From a virus, in IMG/VR virus record IMGVR_UViG_3300027782_000424, positions 1 through 21,355 of that record: a stretch of 21,355 nucleotides of DNA, one strand, 5' to 3'. Position 1 is the stretch's first letter, and each line of letters starts with the position of its first letter. Below are positions 7,283 through 13,643 of the stretch, one piece after another. Below the pieces are notes generated by a model that saw only the letters and a list, made by a program, of their open reading frames with translations, was not told where the DNA came from and searched no databases. The translations under genes and the position numbers were made by a program.

Positions 7283-7506
7283 ACGAAATAGGGGCAGCTG
7301 CAATCCGTCGTGCCATACGACAAGAGCAATTTGAAACCCTCCTTCCAGCCAAGATCACTTTGGCTGAGAAAGAGTGGCTTGCGGATCAGCCATTAACCAC
7401 AAAACCTATTGTCGTTAATGAACCCATAGATCATGAACAACAAACTGGCGCCTCTTTAGATCTAGGAGGTCCCATGTCCATCCATGCACCTTGGTCCCGT
7501 GAGTAA
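7276..7506 (+). CDS. -1 frame extension or unassigned ORF between membrane protein and endolysin
   Basis: 76 sense codons without a stop, with no ATG/GTG start in its first two thirds: it is open from 7228, and the first usual start in frame is TTG near 7363, without a Shine-Dalgarno. It begins ALNEIGAAAIRRAIRQEQFE and ends GGPMSIHAPWSRE. The composition is soluble, with an amphipathic helix at the N-terminus and a Pro-rich tail. Read through the A AAA AAG site it would extend the 47-aa membrane protein to 122 residues with a cytoplasmic tail. Otherwise 7283-7473 is plain spacer. A remnant of a gene that lost its start is the main alternative. Confidence 0.4.
   Translation, partial: ALNEIGAAAIRRAIRQEQFETLLPAKITLAEKEWLADQPLTTKPIVVNEPIDHEQQTGASLDLGGPMSIHAPWSRE
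7464..7469 (+). promoter_or_regulatory. Strong Shine-Dalgarno before the endolysin gene
   Basis: AGGAGG is a full Shine-Dalgarno core, unusual here since most genes in the window lack one. It stands 4 nt before ATG 7474 (frame of the upstream extension, 10 further codons), 14 nt before ATG 7484 and 29 nt before GTG 7499 of the endolysin frame. The spacing to 7484 is long but this is still the best candidate for the lysin. Confidence 0.55.
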
Positions 7507-8614
7507 CCCCAACGCAATCAGGCTGCTGGATGTAGTCCGGTTTTACCGCAGCCTTCCATACCAGATGGCCGCCATTTCCGAACTAGAGGAGGCTATCAAC
7601 AAGGCTAATCCTCACATCCTGGGCCGTGACCAAGCATGGTTCAAAACCTGGAGCCAAACCAAAAAGCAAATTGAAATTCGTAACGACTGGGATGGAATTG
7701 CTGCAGCTGCTCGAATAGCAGGAGCAAAATTTCCTGAACTTGTAGCAGCTCAGTGGACTCTGGAATCATCTAGCGGCAAGATTGTATCAGGCCGCAACAA
7801 TTTCTTTGGCCTTAAGGGCGATGGTACTTTAACTACAACCCAAGAATTTGTAAACGGCAACTGGATCACAATTCGAGACAACTTTTTAGATTTTCCCGAT
7901 ATCCAGACAGCCGTTTGCTATCTCGTAACTCGCTGGTACAAAGATTACAAAACCTGGAAAGGCTGCAACAATGCCCAAACCAGAACTGAAGCTGCCCAAT
8001 GGCTTCAGAAAGATGGGTATGCAACTGACCCTGAGTATGCCAATCGCTTGATCCAACTGATGGATCAACATCAGCCAACTAATAGCAAACAACACCTACT
8101 ATTAGTTGCCTATGAATATCAGCTTGATAATAAGTCTGGTACTGGCTACCGGGAATGCTTTAGTTCTAGTTGTGCAATGGTAGCCCGGTACTGGGGTAAG
8201 ATTGGCAACGATGATAGTTATAATTTAGTCCGTAAAAAATACGGCGATACTACTGATGTCCATGCACAAGTTGCAGCCCTAAAAGAACTTGGATTACGAG
8301 CAACTTTTGTTATGAATGGAACTGCCGCCGATCTTGAGAGCGAGATTAATATGGGCTATCCAACTCCCGTTGGTTGGCTCCATAGAGGAACTGTTGCCCA
8401 TCCAAGTGGTGGAGGCCACTGGAGTGTAGCAATCGGATACAATCCCACGCATTTTTTCCTGAACGATCCGAATGGGGAGGCAAACCTTACTGAAGGCGGT
8501 TACGTTAGTAACAAAGGCGGAGCTGGAGTCGCGTATTCTCGTAAGAACTGGCTACCCCGCTGGCTCGTTGATGGACCTGAATCAGGTTGGTTTCTCCGCA
8601 TCAGACCTATATGA
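7484..8614 (+). CDS. Two-domain endolysin: glucosaminidase + C39-like peptidase
   Basis: 376 residues. Residues about 65-196 match the glucosaminidase/flagellar FlgJ-type fold: probable catalytic Glu94 in AAQWTLESSSGK, then SGRNNFFGLKG (102-112) and the C-terminal helices with YATDPEYANRLIQLM. Residues about 205-373 match the papain-like peptidase C39 family: ECFSSSCAMVARYW with probable nucleophile Cys225, GGHWSVAIGY with His312, FFLNDPNG with Asp328. It would cut both the glycan and the peptide part of peptidoglycan. There is no signal peptide, so export needs a holin, fitting the small membrane proteins upstream. The start could be ATG 7484 or GTG 7499. Its stop overlaps the next gene (ATGA). 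Confidence 0.88.
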   Translation: MHLGPVSNPNAIRLLDVVRFYRSLPYQMAAISELEEAINKANPHILGRDQAWFKTWSQTKKQIEIRNDWDGIAAAARIAGAKFPELVAAQWTLESSSGKIVSGRNNFFGLKGDGTLTTTQEFVNGNWITIRDNFLDFPDIQTAVCYLVTRWYKDYKTWKGCNNAQTRTEAAQWLQKDGYATDPEYANRLIQLMDQHQPTNSKQHLLLVAYEYQLDNKSGTGYRECFSSSCAMVARYWGKIGNDDSYNLVRKKYGDTTDVHAQVAALKELGLRATFVMNGTAADLESEINMGYPTPVGWLHRGTVAHPSGGGHWSVAIGYNPTHFFLNDPNGEANLTEGGYVSNKGGAGVAYSRKNWLPRWLVDGPESGWFLRIRPI

Positions 8615-8832
8615 ATTTAATTGAACAAAGCCTAGAAGCTAAACTGAGTGAACGCAGTACAGCCGACATGTTGAAGAAGCGCTACGACGAAAAGGACTGG
8701 AATGGTCTTCTCGAAGCAGCGCTTTTATTGAATACGCTCCATCACATGGAACGTTGTAAGTCAACCTGGGCTATTCGTGAAGCAGCAAATAATCTGGCTA
8801 AAAACAATGGCCTGGACCGCGATTCAGCTTAG
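8611..8832 (+). CDS. Unknown small helical protein, last gene of the rightward block
   Basis: 73 residues from ATG 8611, overlapping the endolysin stop (ATGA). An earlier in-frame start at 8587 would lie within the endolysin gene and is rejected. Predicted almost wholly helical: LIEQSLEAKLSERSTADMLKKRYDEKDWNGLLEAALLLNTLHHMER. Late-block location and coupling to the lysin suggest a lysis or late accessory role, but I do not recognise it. Its TAG overlaps the convergent early gene by 4 nt with no terminator between. Confidence 0.7.
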   Translation: MNLIEQSLEAKLSERSTADMLKKRYDEKDWNGLLEAALLLNTLHHMERCKSTWAIREAANNLAKNNGLDRDSA

Positions 8833-8990
8833 ACAGCAAATATATTTTTGTACTGTTCTTCCAGTCCGGTATATAAACCATGCATTGGATGGGACTTTTG
8901 ATTACGTCCATCTAGTTTGTAGATCCATTCCAAATACTCTTGGCGATCATCTTGAATTACCACATGTTGCCAGGGCTGTAGTTCAGACAT
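8829..8990 (-). CDS. Small conserved-looking early protein
   Basis: 53 residues from ATG 8990, which overlaps the upstream stop by 8 nt (ATGTCTGA), the same arrangement as several other gene pairs here; in-frame starts at 9029 and 9047 are less likely. Sequence QPWQHVVIQDDRQEYLEWIYKLDGR then HPMHGLYTGL. I have an impression of similar short proteins in cyanophages, with no known function. It is the last gene of the leftward block and converges on the late genes. Confidence 0.65.
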   Translation of the reverse strand: MSELQPWQHVVIQDDRQEYLEWIYKLDGRNQKSHPMHGLYTGLEEQYKNIFAV

Positions 8991-9231
8991 TGCGTTGTTT
9001 ACGACGACGTTGGGGTGTGGGGCGGCCATAGTTTTCAGACCGCACAAGAGAAGTGCATTTTGCGGCTAGCGGTGGGATTTCCACCAAACAACCTACATGC
9101 TGCAATTTAGCTGCTTCGATTGCCTCAGGTACTGTCTGCCCCTTAAAAATGTCCCGAAAGGGACCACGACCAGGCAACCACACGAGTAGCTCAAAGTAAT
9201 CTTCCCCTTCGGGAATGTTAAGTTTTGTCAC
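8983..9231 (-). CDS. Unknown small early protein
   Basis: 82 residues from GTG 9231, which overlaps the previous gene's TGA (GTGA). The layout is beta-rich then helix then beta: YFELLVWLPGRGPFRDIF, TVPEAIEAAKLQHVGCLVEIPP, followed by a basic tail (RRRKQRN). The middle 'PEAIEAAKxxxxGCLVEIPP' looks like a short alpha/beta unit, similar in outline to the 52-aa protein at 10024. No function is assigned. Confidence 0.65.
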   Translation of the reverse strand: MTKLNIPEGEDYFELLVWLPGRGPFRDIFKGQTVPEAIEAAKLQHVGCLVEIPPLAAKCTSLVRSENYGRPTPQRRRKQRNV

Positions 9232-9464
9232 TTTGTTGTACGGCCAATGGACGTCCAGCTCCTGGGATAGTCAGGTTCTTCGACAGCATGGATAGCAACA
9301 GGAGCACCATTCCAGTCAGCAACAGCTCGCGCCGCTTCAACCGCTCTTTCGTAGGTAAGCCACGACCCCGCATCATCCTCGGAGTAAGTCAGGCTAATAA
9401 TCCGTGTTTGGGGCTGGCAAGCAGCGACATATTTGTCACCGCAAGCAATGATGTAGCGAGTCAT
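9228..9464 (-). CDS. Unknown small early protein
   Basis: 78 residues from ATG 9464. Strand-rich N-terminus (TRYIIACGDKYVAACQPQTR, IISLTYSEDDAGSWL), then a helix (TYERAVEAARAVADWNG) and a strand (APVAIHAVEEPDYP). Coupled to the following gene by a GTGA overlap. The 40-nt gap to the preceding gene is one of the larger gaps in this block and could hold a promoter, but no clear boxes were found. Confidence 0.65.
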   Translation of the reverse strand: MTRYIIACGDKYVAACQPQTRIISLTYSEDDAGSWLTYERAVEAARAVADWNGAPVAIHAVEEPDYPRSWTSIGRTTK

Positions 9465-9504
9465 AGGTTCAATAAAATCGTGTGTACTGTAGTAGTTTAG
9501 CAGA

Positions 9505-9768
9505 TCAGGAGCCAGTTTCAGGTTGCTTGGTACGCATCCTTCCCTGTACCCGCCTTTTTACTGAATCCGCCCATGCTGCATGATCCGCCGCTTCTGCAGC
9601 CCTGTACTCAGAGCCTGGAACAGCCTTCTCCAGTGCTGCGTAGACCATATCCCGCAAATACGCGGTTACCCGCTTTCCTTCCCGTACAGCCAGCTGCTCC
9701 ACCAACTCGTAGCGATTTCTGTCCAGCAGCAGTTGGCAATAAAATTTCTGTCCGTGCTTAAGCGGCAT
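9505..9768 (-). CDS. Putative ribbon-helix-helix DNA-binding protein
   Basis: 87 residues. The first 50 have the ribbon-helix-helix layout: a short strand (KFYCQLLLDRN), helix A (RYELVEQLAVREG) and helix B after KRVTAYLRDMVYAALEKAV. The C-terminal half (EYRAAEAADHAAWADSVKRRVQG) is helical and basic, unlike toxin-binding tails. A small phage regulator or antitoxin-like protein is a reasonable guess. No toxin partner is seen next to it. 43 nt of non-coding sequence precede it, where an autoregulatory operator would be expected. Confidence 0.6.
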   Translation of the reverse strand: MPLKHGQKFYCQLLLDRNRYELVEQLAVREGKRVTAYLRDMVYAALEKAVPGSEYRAAEAADHAAWADSVKRRVQGRMRTKQPETGS

Positions 9769-9811
9769 AACCTGCAGTCTACTCTGCTACATAGTATCAC
9801 AATGTACCACA

Positions 9812-10027
9812 CTAGCCACCCCACCTGAGGTCCTGATCCACCTTTTTTCGCCATGCCCCAAGCTGTGCCTTGCGACTGGTATTTCGAGTCTTGGTACATC
9901 CCTTGCGTATATCCCTAGCCCAAGCCAAAAAACCGGCCATACGCTGGAGATCCGCAGTCTTAGCCTGCCGAATCTCCTCGTACAGCCAGGCGAGGATAAT
10001 TTGCCTTCCCGTCCGCGCGGGACTCAC
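9812..10027 (-). CDS. Unknown basic early protein
   Basis: 71 residues from GTG 10027, overlapping the TGA of the 52-aa gene (GTGA). Two helices (QIILAWLYEEIRQAKTADLQRMAGFLAWARDIRK) are followed by a strongly basic segment (CTKTRNTSRKAQLGAWRKK). The composition suggests nucleic-acid binding. The overlapping start supports it as real. No family is recognised. Confidence 0.55.
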   Translation of the reverse strand: MSPARTGRQIILAWLYEEIRQAKTADLQRMAGFLAWARDIRKGCTKTRNTSRKAQLGAWRKKVDQDLRWGG

Positions 10028-10182
10028 AAGTCTTGACTTGAGACTGTCATTATTTTGACAATAGTATCCTGTGGAAAACGTGCCAAAGCCAGCTGTCTAG
10101 CCTTGAACGCATCCTCCGCTTGAACTGTGTAGGTATGGATAGCGCCCTGCTTGGGACGCAGTAATACCTGGTAATACGTCAT
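10024..10182 (-). CDS. Unknown 52-aa early protein between HNH and basic protein
   Basis: An open frame tied to both neighbours: its ATG overlaps the HNH stop (ATGA) and its TGA overlaps the next GTG (GTGA). Product: MTYYQVLLRPKQGAIHTYTV, then QAEDAFKARQLALARFP and DTIVKIMTVSSQDL. The strand-helix-strand outline resembles the middle of the protein at 8983. Perfect 4-nt overlaps at both ends are the main reason to call it real despite its size. Confidence 0.65.
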   Translation of the reverse strand: MTYYQVLLRPKQGAIHTYTVQAEDAFKARQLALARFPQDTIVKIMTVSSQDL

Positions 10183-10697
10183 TTCGCTTGGTCCCATGAG
10201 TCTCCGATTTTGGCCTCTGGTACAGAACTGTAGGTTTTCCGCCGCACAATCTGACTAATGTGAGCTTGACATACTCCGTAGTCAGCACCGATGTGTGCTT
10301 GAGTTTCTCCTTTGGTATACCGCGCTCGTATATCCTGCACTTGCTCTACGGTAAAACGAGCGCTGTAGTGATTTATACCCTTAGGAGTACAGTTAGGCCG
10401 ACGCTGTTTTTTATACGCATCTTGCATATTCAGGCCGTGAGTACCTTCTTGTAAATGGCTAGGTCTAACACATGCAGGATTGTCGCATTGGTGCATAACA
10501 TACTTTGGTATGTACCCAAGTGTCCAAGATAGCGATAATGCATGTGCCCGTTCAAGCTTTCCATTAACCCGAAAGCGTCCGTACCCATCGTTATTTGTGG
10601 CACCTTGCCACTCCCAGCAGCAAGTAGGCATGTGCACCTGGTGCGTACCAGCCACATTGACTTTGGCCCAAAAGCGAGGCTCTATACTCTGATCCAT
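10179..10697 (-). CDS. HNH homing-type endonuclease with HTH and polymerase-like tail
   Basis: 172 residues. Residues 26-92 form an HNH_3-type nuclease: CCWEWQGATNNDGYGRF (26-42), AHALSL with His52, MHQCDNPACVRPSHL with His69, Cys71, Cys76 and His81, then GTHGLNMQD. Residues 115-158 form a helix-turn-helix DNA-binding module (FTVEQVQDIRARYTKGE...HISQIVRRKTY) like those on phage homing nucleases. The last 12 residues (EAKIGDSWDQAK) copy the C-terminus of the neighbouring DNA polymerase (EAKIGNSWDECK). The gene lies 63 bp downstream of the polymerase, behind a large hairpin. It is probably a free-standing homing endonuclease that inserted at the 3' end of the polymerase gene. Confidence 0.88.
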   Translation of the reverse strand: MDQSIEPRFWAKVNVAGTHQVHMPTCCWEWQGATNNDGYGRFRVNGKLERAHALSLSWTLGYIPKYVMHQCDNPACVRPSHLQEGTHGLNMQDAYKKQRRPNCTPKGINHYSARFTVEQVQDIRARYTKGETQAHIGADYGVCQAHISQIVRRKTYSSVPEAKIGDSWDQAK

Positions 10698-10701
10698 CAG
10701 C

Positions 10702-10759
10702 CGGTAGTGCGGTTGGTCGGGGGCTGGGCGTTAGAGCGCCGCAGCCCAACCACTATACC
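10702..10759. other. Long imperfect hairpin between polymerase and HNH gene
   Basis: Plus-strand arms: GGTTGG (10711-10716) with CCAACC (10746-10751), GCTG (10723-10726) with CAGC (10742-10745), and GGCG (10727-10730) with CGCC (10737-10740), loop TTAGAG, one bulged G and a 6-nt internal bulge. Outer bases GGTAGT...ACTATACC extend it. It fills nearly the whole 63-bp gap, ends about 5 nt before the HNH ATG, and has no U-tail. Possible roles are translational shut-off of the HNH gene, an mRNA 3' end, or the homing site. Confidence 0.7.
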
Positions 10760-10760
10760 G

Positions 10761-12584
10761 CTACTTACACTCGTCCCAGGAGTTGCCAATCTTTGCTTCA
10801 GCTGCTGGGGGTATGGCATCCAACCACTCAGCTTCGCACTCTTCCATTACAGAAGACAAGATACCGGCCCACCGCTCGGCGTGTTCTTCTCGCACAAGGC
10901 ACAAAACCTCGTCATGTACCACGCCAGCTAGCCGTACGATGTCCTCGCCATCTGCGTGGAGCGGTTCCCACAGCTTGCCAAGGGTCCGCTTGAGAACAGC
11001 TGCGCCAGCACCTTGAATCGGCGTGTTACAGCGCGTGGTGAGTTTGTTGTGCTCGCCAGGTAGAAACCTCCGCATCCCAGAGCGGCGAATGTAGATGGGT
11101 GCAAGGCCCGAAGACGCATCAGCAGCCCGAGCATTTTCGCGCTGCCACTTGCTGATCCCCTTGTAAGCAGCGTGGAACTTCTCCCTGATTTCCGCAGCCT
11201 CAGCCAAATCCATTTGGATTCCCATTGCGGCGGCGTAATTACGCAACCCTTTAGCTCCCGATCCATACAGCAAACCAAAGTTTGCTGACTTAGCAATTTG
11301 TCGCTGGTCCTTGGTGACATCGGCCTCATCAACGCCATAGATCTGCATCGCAGTAAGAGTGTGTAAGTCCGTCCCCTCCTGGAACGCCTGGATCATCAAC
11401 GCATCATTAGCCTCAGCTGCAGCCAGCCTTAACTCCATCTGCGCGTAGTCCGCAACCACCAGTTTGAATCCTTTTGGAGCCTGAACGCAGGCCCGAAACC
11501 TTACGTCTCTTGGTATTTGCTGCAAGTTGGGACTCATGCAAGACATGCGGCCCGTATCAGCCCCAAGTTGCATGTAACTAGCCTTGATAAAGCCATCATC
11601 CGTAATATTTTTAAGTAATGTTTCAGCCATCTGGCGCCGCTTCTCAAGTCGCTTCCACTTCAAGTATTCCGCAATAACCGGGTGGTTTCCGATGTACTCC
11701 TGAAGCGCCAACTTACTAGAGCTGGGTCTACCAGACTTCTGATCAATCGGTGGCTCACCTAGTAAGGCAGTGAACTTTTTGAGCAGCTGTACGGGACTGT
11801 TTAAGTTAAAAAACTCCTTAGTCCCAAGACGTTCAGCATCCTCTTTTTTATAAAGAATTGTGTTGTGTTCAGGATCTCTAGGTAATTTATGATCGTCAGG
11901 TAGAGCAGCATCAAAGTTAGCGATAAAAGCTTCTCCCGCTTCGAAGTGGTCATCATCAAGATCATCGATAAGTTTATCAAGCAATTGTTTATTAAACGGA
12001 AGGCCCGTTCGATTTAATAAAGCCATTGACTGGAGCGCCCGGCATTCCAAATCCCAAGCCCTGTGCAAATTGCCCTCCGCCATCCGTTGGTTGATGGGGC
12101 CATCCAGCTGAATCAAAAGATCAGCATCGTAGGCGGCGTACTCCAGTTGCTCTTGAGTCAGATCACCAGACCAATTGCTCTTCTGCTGCTCCTTGGAGAC
12201 GTCCAGCTTCAAGTACCGCTTGACCACATGGGCCAGACCATGTTTTAGGTTGGGCATTCCATTGGTCAGGATGCGACTAGCCAGCATGGTGCAACGGATG
12301 GTACCAGCCGGGTGGATCCCATGTACTTGGAGCCAGCCAATATCAAATGCAGCATTGTGCGCCAACCAAAACCGCTGCTGGTTGAACAAATCCAGCAACA
12401 CATTCCAGCCATCGTCGTCTAGATCCCAGCAATCAACAATCACTGGTGTCCTATCAAGTGCTGCAAACTGCAGCAGTCGTAGGCCCCCAGGTGTGGGTTG
12501 GAGGCCAGTTGTTTCACAATCAAATGCAATGGTTGTTGCATTCTGCATCGAGCCAATATGCTCGACACCCATTAGGTATTTCAT
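10761..12584 (-). CDS. Family A DNA polymerase with 3'-5' exonuclease
   Basis: The 607-residue phage replicative polymerase (Pol I / T7 type). Exonuclease motifs: ExoI FDCETT (Asp22, Glu24), ExoII AHNAAFD (Asp81), ExoIII Y149-AAY-D153. Polymerase motifs: A VVADYAQMELR (Asp379), B RQIAKSANFGLLYG (Arg428, Lys432, Phe436, Tyr440) and C VHDEV (His557, Asp558, Glu559). Motif A has Ala-Gln-Met where most have Ser-Gln-Ile. Phe436 stands at the position which in Taq (Phe667) goes with discrimination against dideoxynucleotides. There is no 5' nuclease domain. The C-terminal EAKIGNSWDECK recalls the G-x-x-W tail of T7-like enzymes. ATG 12584 is preceded by no clear Shine-Dalgarno; Met13 is an alternative start. 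Confidence 0.96.
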   Translation of the reverse strand: MKYLMGVEHIGSMQNATTIAFDCETTGLQPTPGGLRLLQFAALDRTPVIVDCWDLDDDGWNVLLDLFNQQRFWLAHNAAFDIGWLQVHGIHPAGTIRCTMLASRILTNGMPNLKHGLAHVVKRYLKLDVSKEQQKSNWSGDLTQEQLEYAAYDADLLIQLDGPINQRMAEGNLHRAWDLECRALQSMALLNRTGLPFNKQLLDKLIDDLDDDHFEAGEAFIANFDAALPDDHKLPRDPEHNTILYKKEDAERLGTKEFFNLNSPVQLLKKFTALLGEPPIDQKSGRPSSSKLALQEYIGNHPVIAEYLKWKRLEKRRQMAETLLKNITDDGFIKASYMQLGADTGRMSCMSPNLQQIPRDVRFRACVQAPKGFKLVVADYAQMELRLAAAEANDALMIQAFQEGTDLHTLTAMQIYGVDEADVTKDQRQIAKSANFGLLYGSGAKGLRNYAAAMGIQMDLAEAAEIREKFHAAYKGISKWQRENARAADASSGLAPIYIRRSGMRRFLPGEHNKLTTRCNTPIQGAGAAVLKRTLGKLWEPLHADGEDIVRLAGVVHDEVLCLVREEHAERWAGILSSVMEECEAEWLDAIPPAAEAKIGNSWDECK

Positions 12585-12587
12585 GGA

Positions 12588-12863
12588 TTAAGAGTGCATT
12601 GCTTGGTGTTGAATCCATGCACCACTGTGCATCTCAGCCATGGTGATACCAGGCTCTTCGCTGTACTGGGGCGTGGGATCGTATTCAATTTCATTGATGG
12701 CCTCAGCGAGCAATGGCATCAGCTCATCCTCCAGCAGCATCAAAAGGCTAGGAGGCATGTGGGCATCCATCAGGTGACGACTGGCGTCACGCTTGACGAC
12801 TACTTCGAGTTTGCGTTGAAACTCGGCTATAAGCTTGGAGGCTTGGTCAAAGTCATTGATCAT
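12588..12863 (-). CDS. Unknown early protein upstream of the polymerase gene
   Basis: 91 residues, 3 nt before the polymerase start, so the two are probably translated together. Helical and acidic: INDFDQASKLIAEFQRKLEVVVKRDASRH, then PPSLLMLLEDELMPLLAEAINEIEYDP and a polar tail with several Met/His. No motif is recognised. Co-translation with the polymerase hints at a replication-linked role, which is only inference. Confidence 0.7.
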   Translation of the reverse strand: MINDFDQASKLIAEFQRKLEVVVKRDASRHLMDAHMPPSLLMLLEDELMPLLAEAINEIEYDPTPQYSEEPGITMAEMHSGAWIQHQAMHS

Positions 12864-12890
12864 GGTGTGGCCTGTGTGGGGCGAACTCGA

Positions 12891-13376
12891 CTACTGTACT
12901 ACATCTACAAGGGCTCTGGGCGTGAAAACGCAACAATCCGTTGCAAAGTCTCCACCAGCCTCAGGAAACCCAAACCCACACTGCTCTTTATTCCAGCTGG
13001 AACAGTCAGTGCAGTACGTAATTGGACCTGTGCGTGGCGGGTACAACTCCTGGTAGATCTCCTTGTACATAGAGCCCGTCTGGATCAGCGAGATGGACTG
13101 GCGTGATACCCCGTAGGTTTCAGCCAGGATACGTTGGGGCAACTTAGAAGTAATAATTTTTATAGCATCCTCACGACTAACTCTGCGCCATAAGGATTTT
13201 CTAGTTTCGTTGGCATCCCAACGATTTTTGTAGGGCTGTCCTTTACCTTCATCTGTAAAAAATGTCCATCGATATTTACAAACTTGGCACTCAAAGCGGC
13301 GACGTCGTTTACCGCGAACAGTTAAACGACTTTCCAGTAATCTACGATTTTCAGACTTGCAATCAGGACAATCCAT
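12891..13376 (-). CDS. Zinc-ribbon + helix-turn-helix DNA-binding protein
   Basis: 161 residues from ATG 13376; a longer frame from 13511 overlaps the upstream gene out of phase and is rejected. The zinc ribbon at 3-37 has C3-x2-C6 and C30-x2-C33 with a basic hairpin (RLTVRGKRRRRFE). A helix-turn-helix follows at about 65-105 (SREDAIKIITSKLPQRILAE, YGVSRQSISLIQTGSMYKE). A C-terminal Cys box has C122-x2-C125, C133, and C148-C149 within YCTDC...QCGFGFPEAGG...DCCVF. There is no nuclease motif. It could be a phage transcription regulator or a relic of a mobile nuclease that kept only DNA-binding parts. The zinc-ribbon/HTH coding part is visibly more AT-rich than its neighbours. It overlaps the gene before it by 14 nt. 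Confidence 0.75.
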   Translation of the reverse strand: MDCPDCKSENRRLLESRLTVRGKRRRRFECQVCKYRWTFFTDEGKGQPYKNRWDANETRKSLWRRVSREDAIKIITSKLPQRILAETYGVSRQSISLIQTGSMYKEIYQELYPPRTGPITYCTDCSSWNKEQCGFGFPEAGGDFATDCCVFTPRALVDVVQ

Positions 13377-13548
13377 CCAGCTCGTCGGCAATGGCGAGGA
13401 TGCGGTCATAACACTGTTGAGCAGTGTCATTCGGGAATAAATAACCAGCAGCAGCGCGAAGAGCGGCGGCCATGGCATCGACGTTGGCAGCTTCAAAATC
13501 GCCGTAAGCATTCAGCACTGCCTGCGCGGTGGGGGAGAGGTTAGTCAT
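13363..13548 (-). CDS. Short helical early protein
   Basis: 61 residues. The pattern LSPTAQAVLNAYGDF...VDAMAAALRAAAGYLFPND...CYDRILAIADELDGL recalls a family of short proteins, common in cyanobacteria and their phages, with 'SPAAQAVLNA' and 'AAALRAAA' segments and no known function. The ATG overlaps the stop of the 32-aa gene (ATGA). Confidence 0.75.
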   Translation of the reverse strand: MTNLSPTAQAVLNAYGDFEAANVDAMAAALRAAAGYLFPNDTAQQCYDRILAIADELDGLS

Positions 13549-13643
13549 CGTTTGTAGTTCAGTAAGTGATGAATTGCTATCCAGGTGAGTGGACTACAAA
13601 GAAAGCCAACGGCAAACGCTTGGATCATGCGAGTGTTAATCAT
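13545..13643 (-). CDS. 32-aa single-span membrane peptide
   Basis: An open frame fitting exactly between two genes: its ATG overlaps the preceding stop (ATGATTAA) and its TGA overlaps the next ATG (ATGA). Product MINTRMIQAFAVGFLCSPLT plus WIAIHHLLNYKR: basic N-terminus, one hydrophobic span (residues 7-28) and a basic C-terminus. The double overlap and clear membrane design support a real gene. A membrane toxin, superinfection factor or host-takeover peptide are all possible. Confidence 0.55.
   Translation of the reverse strand: MINTRMIQAFAVGFLCSPLTWIAIHHLLNYKR

Noticed and set aside
10702-10759. Possible tRNA-like or group I intron structure around the polymerase-HNH gap
   Set aside because: No cloverleaf elements or intron core sequences were recognised, and the polymerase frame is uninterrupted up to its own stop, so no splicing is needed.
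12594-13106. 170-codon open frame on the plus strand
   Set aside because: Antisense across two convincing minus-strand genes, with no start signal and no domain.
13377-13511. N-terminal extension of the zinc-ribbon protein (45 residues)
   Set aside because: Overlaps the 61-aa gene in another frame and reads as Leu/Pro/Ser-rich noise. The ATG directly before the first zinc Cys pair is the natural start.
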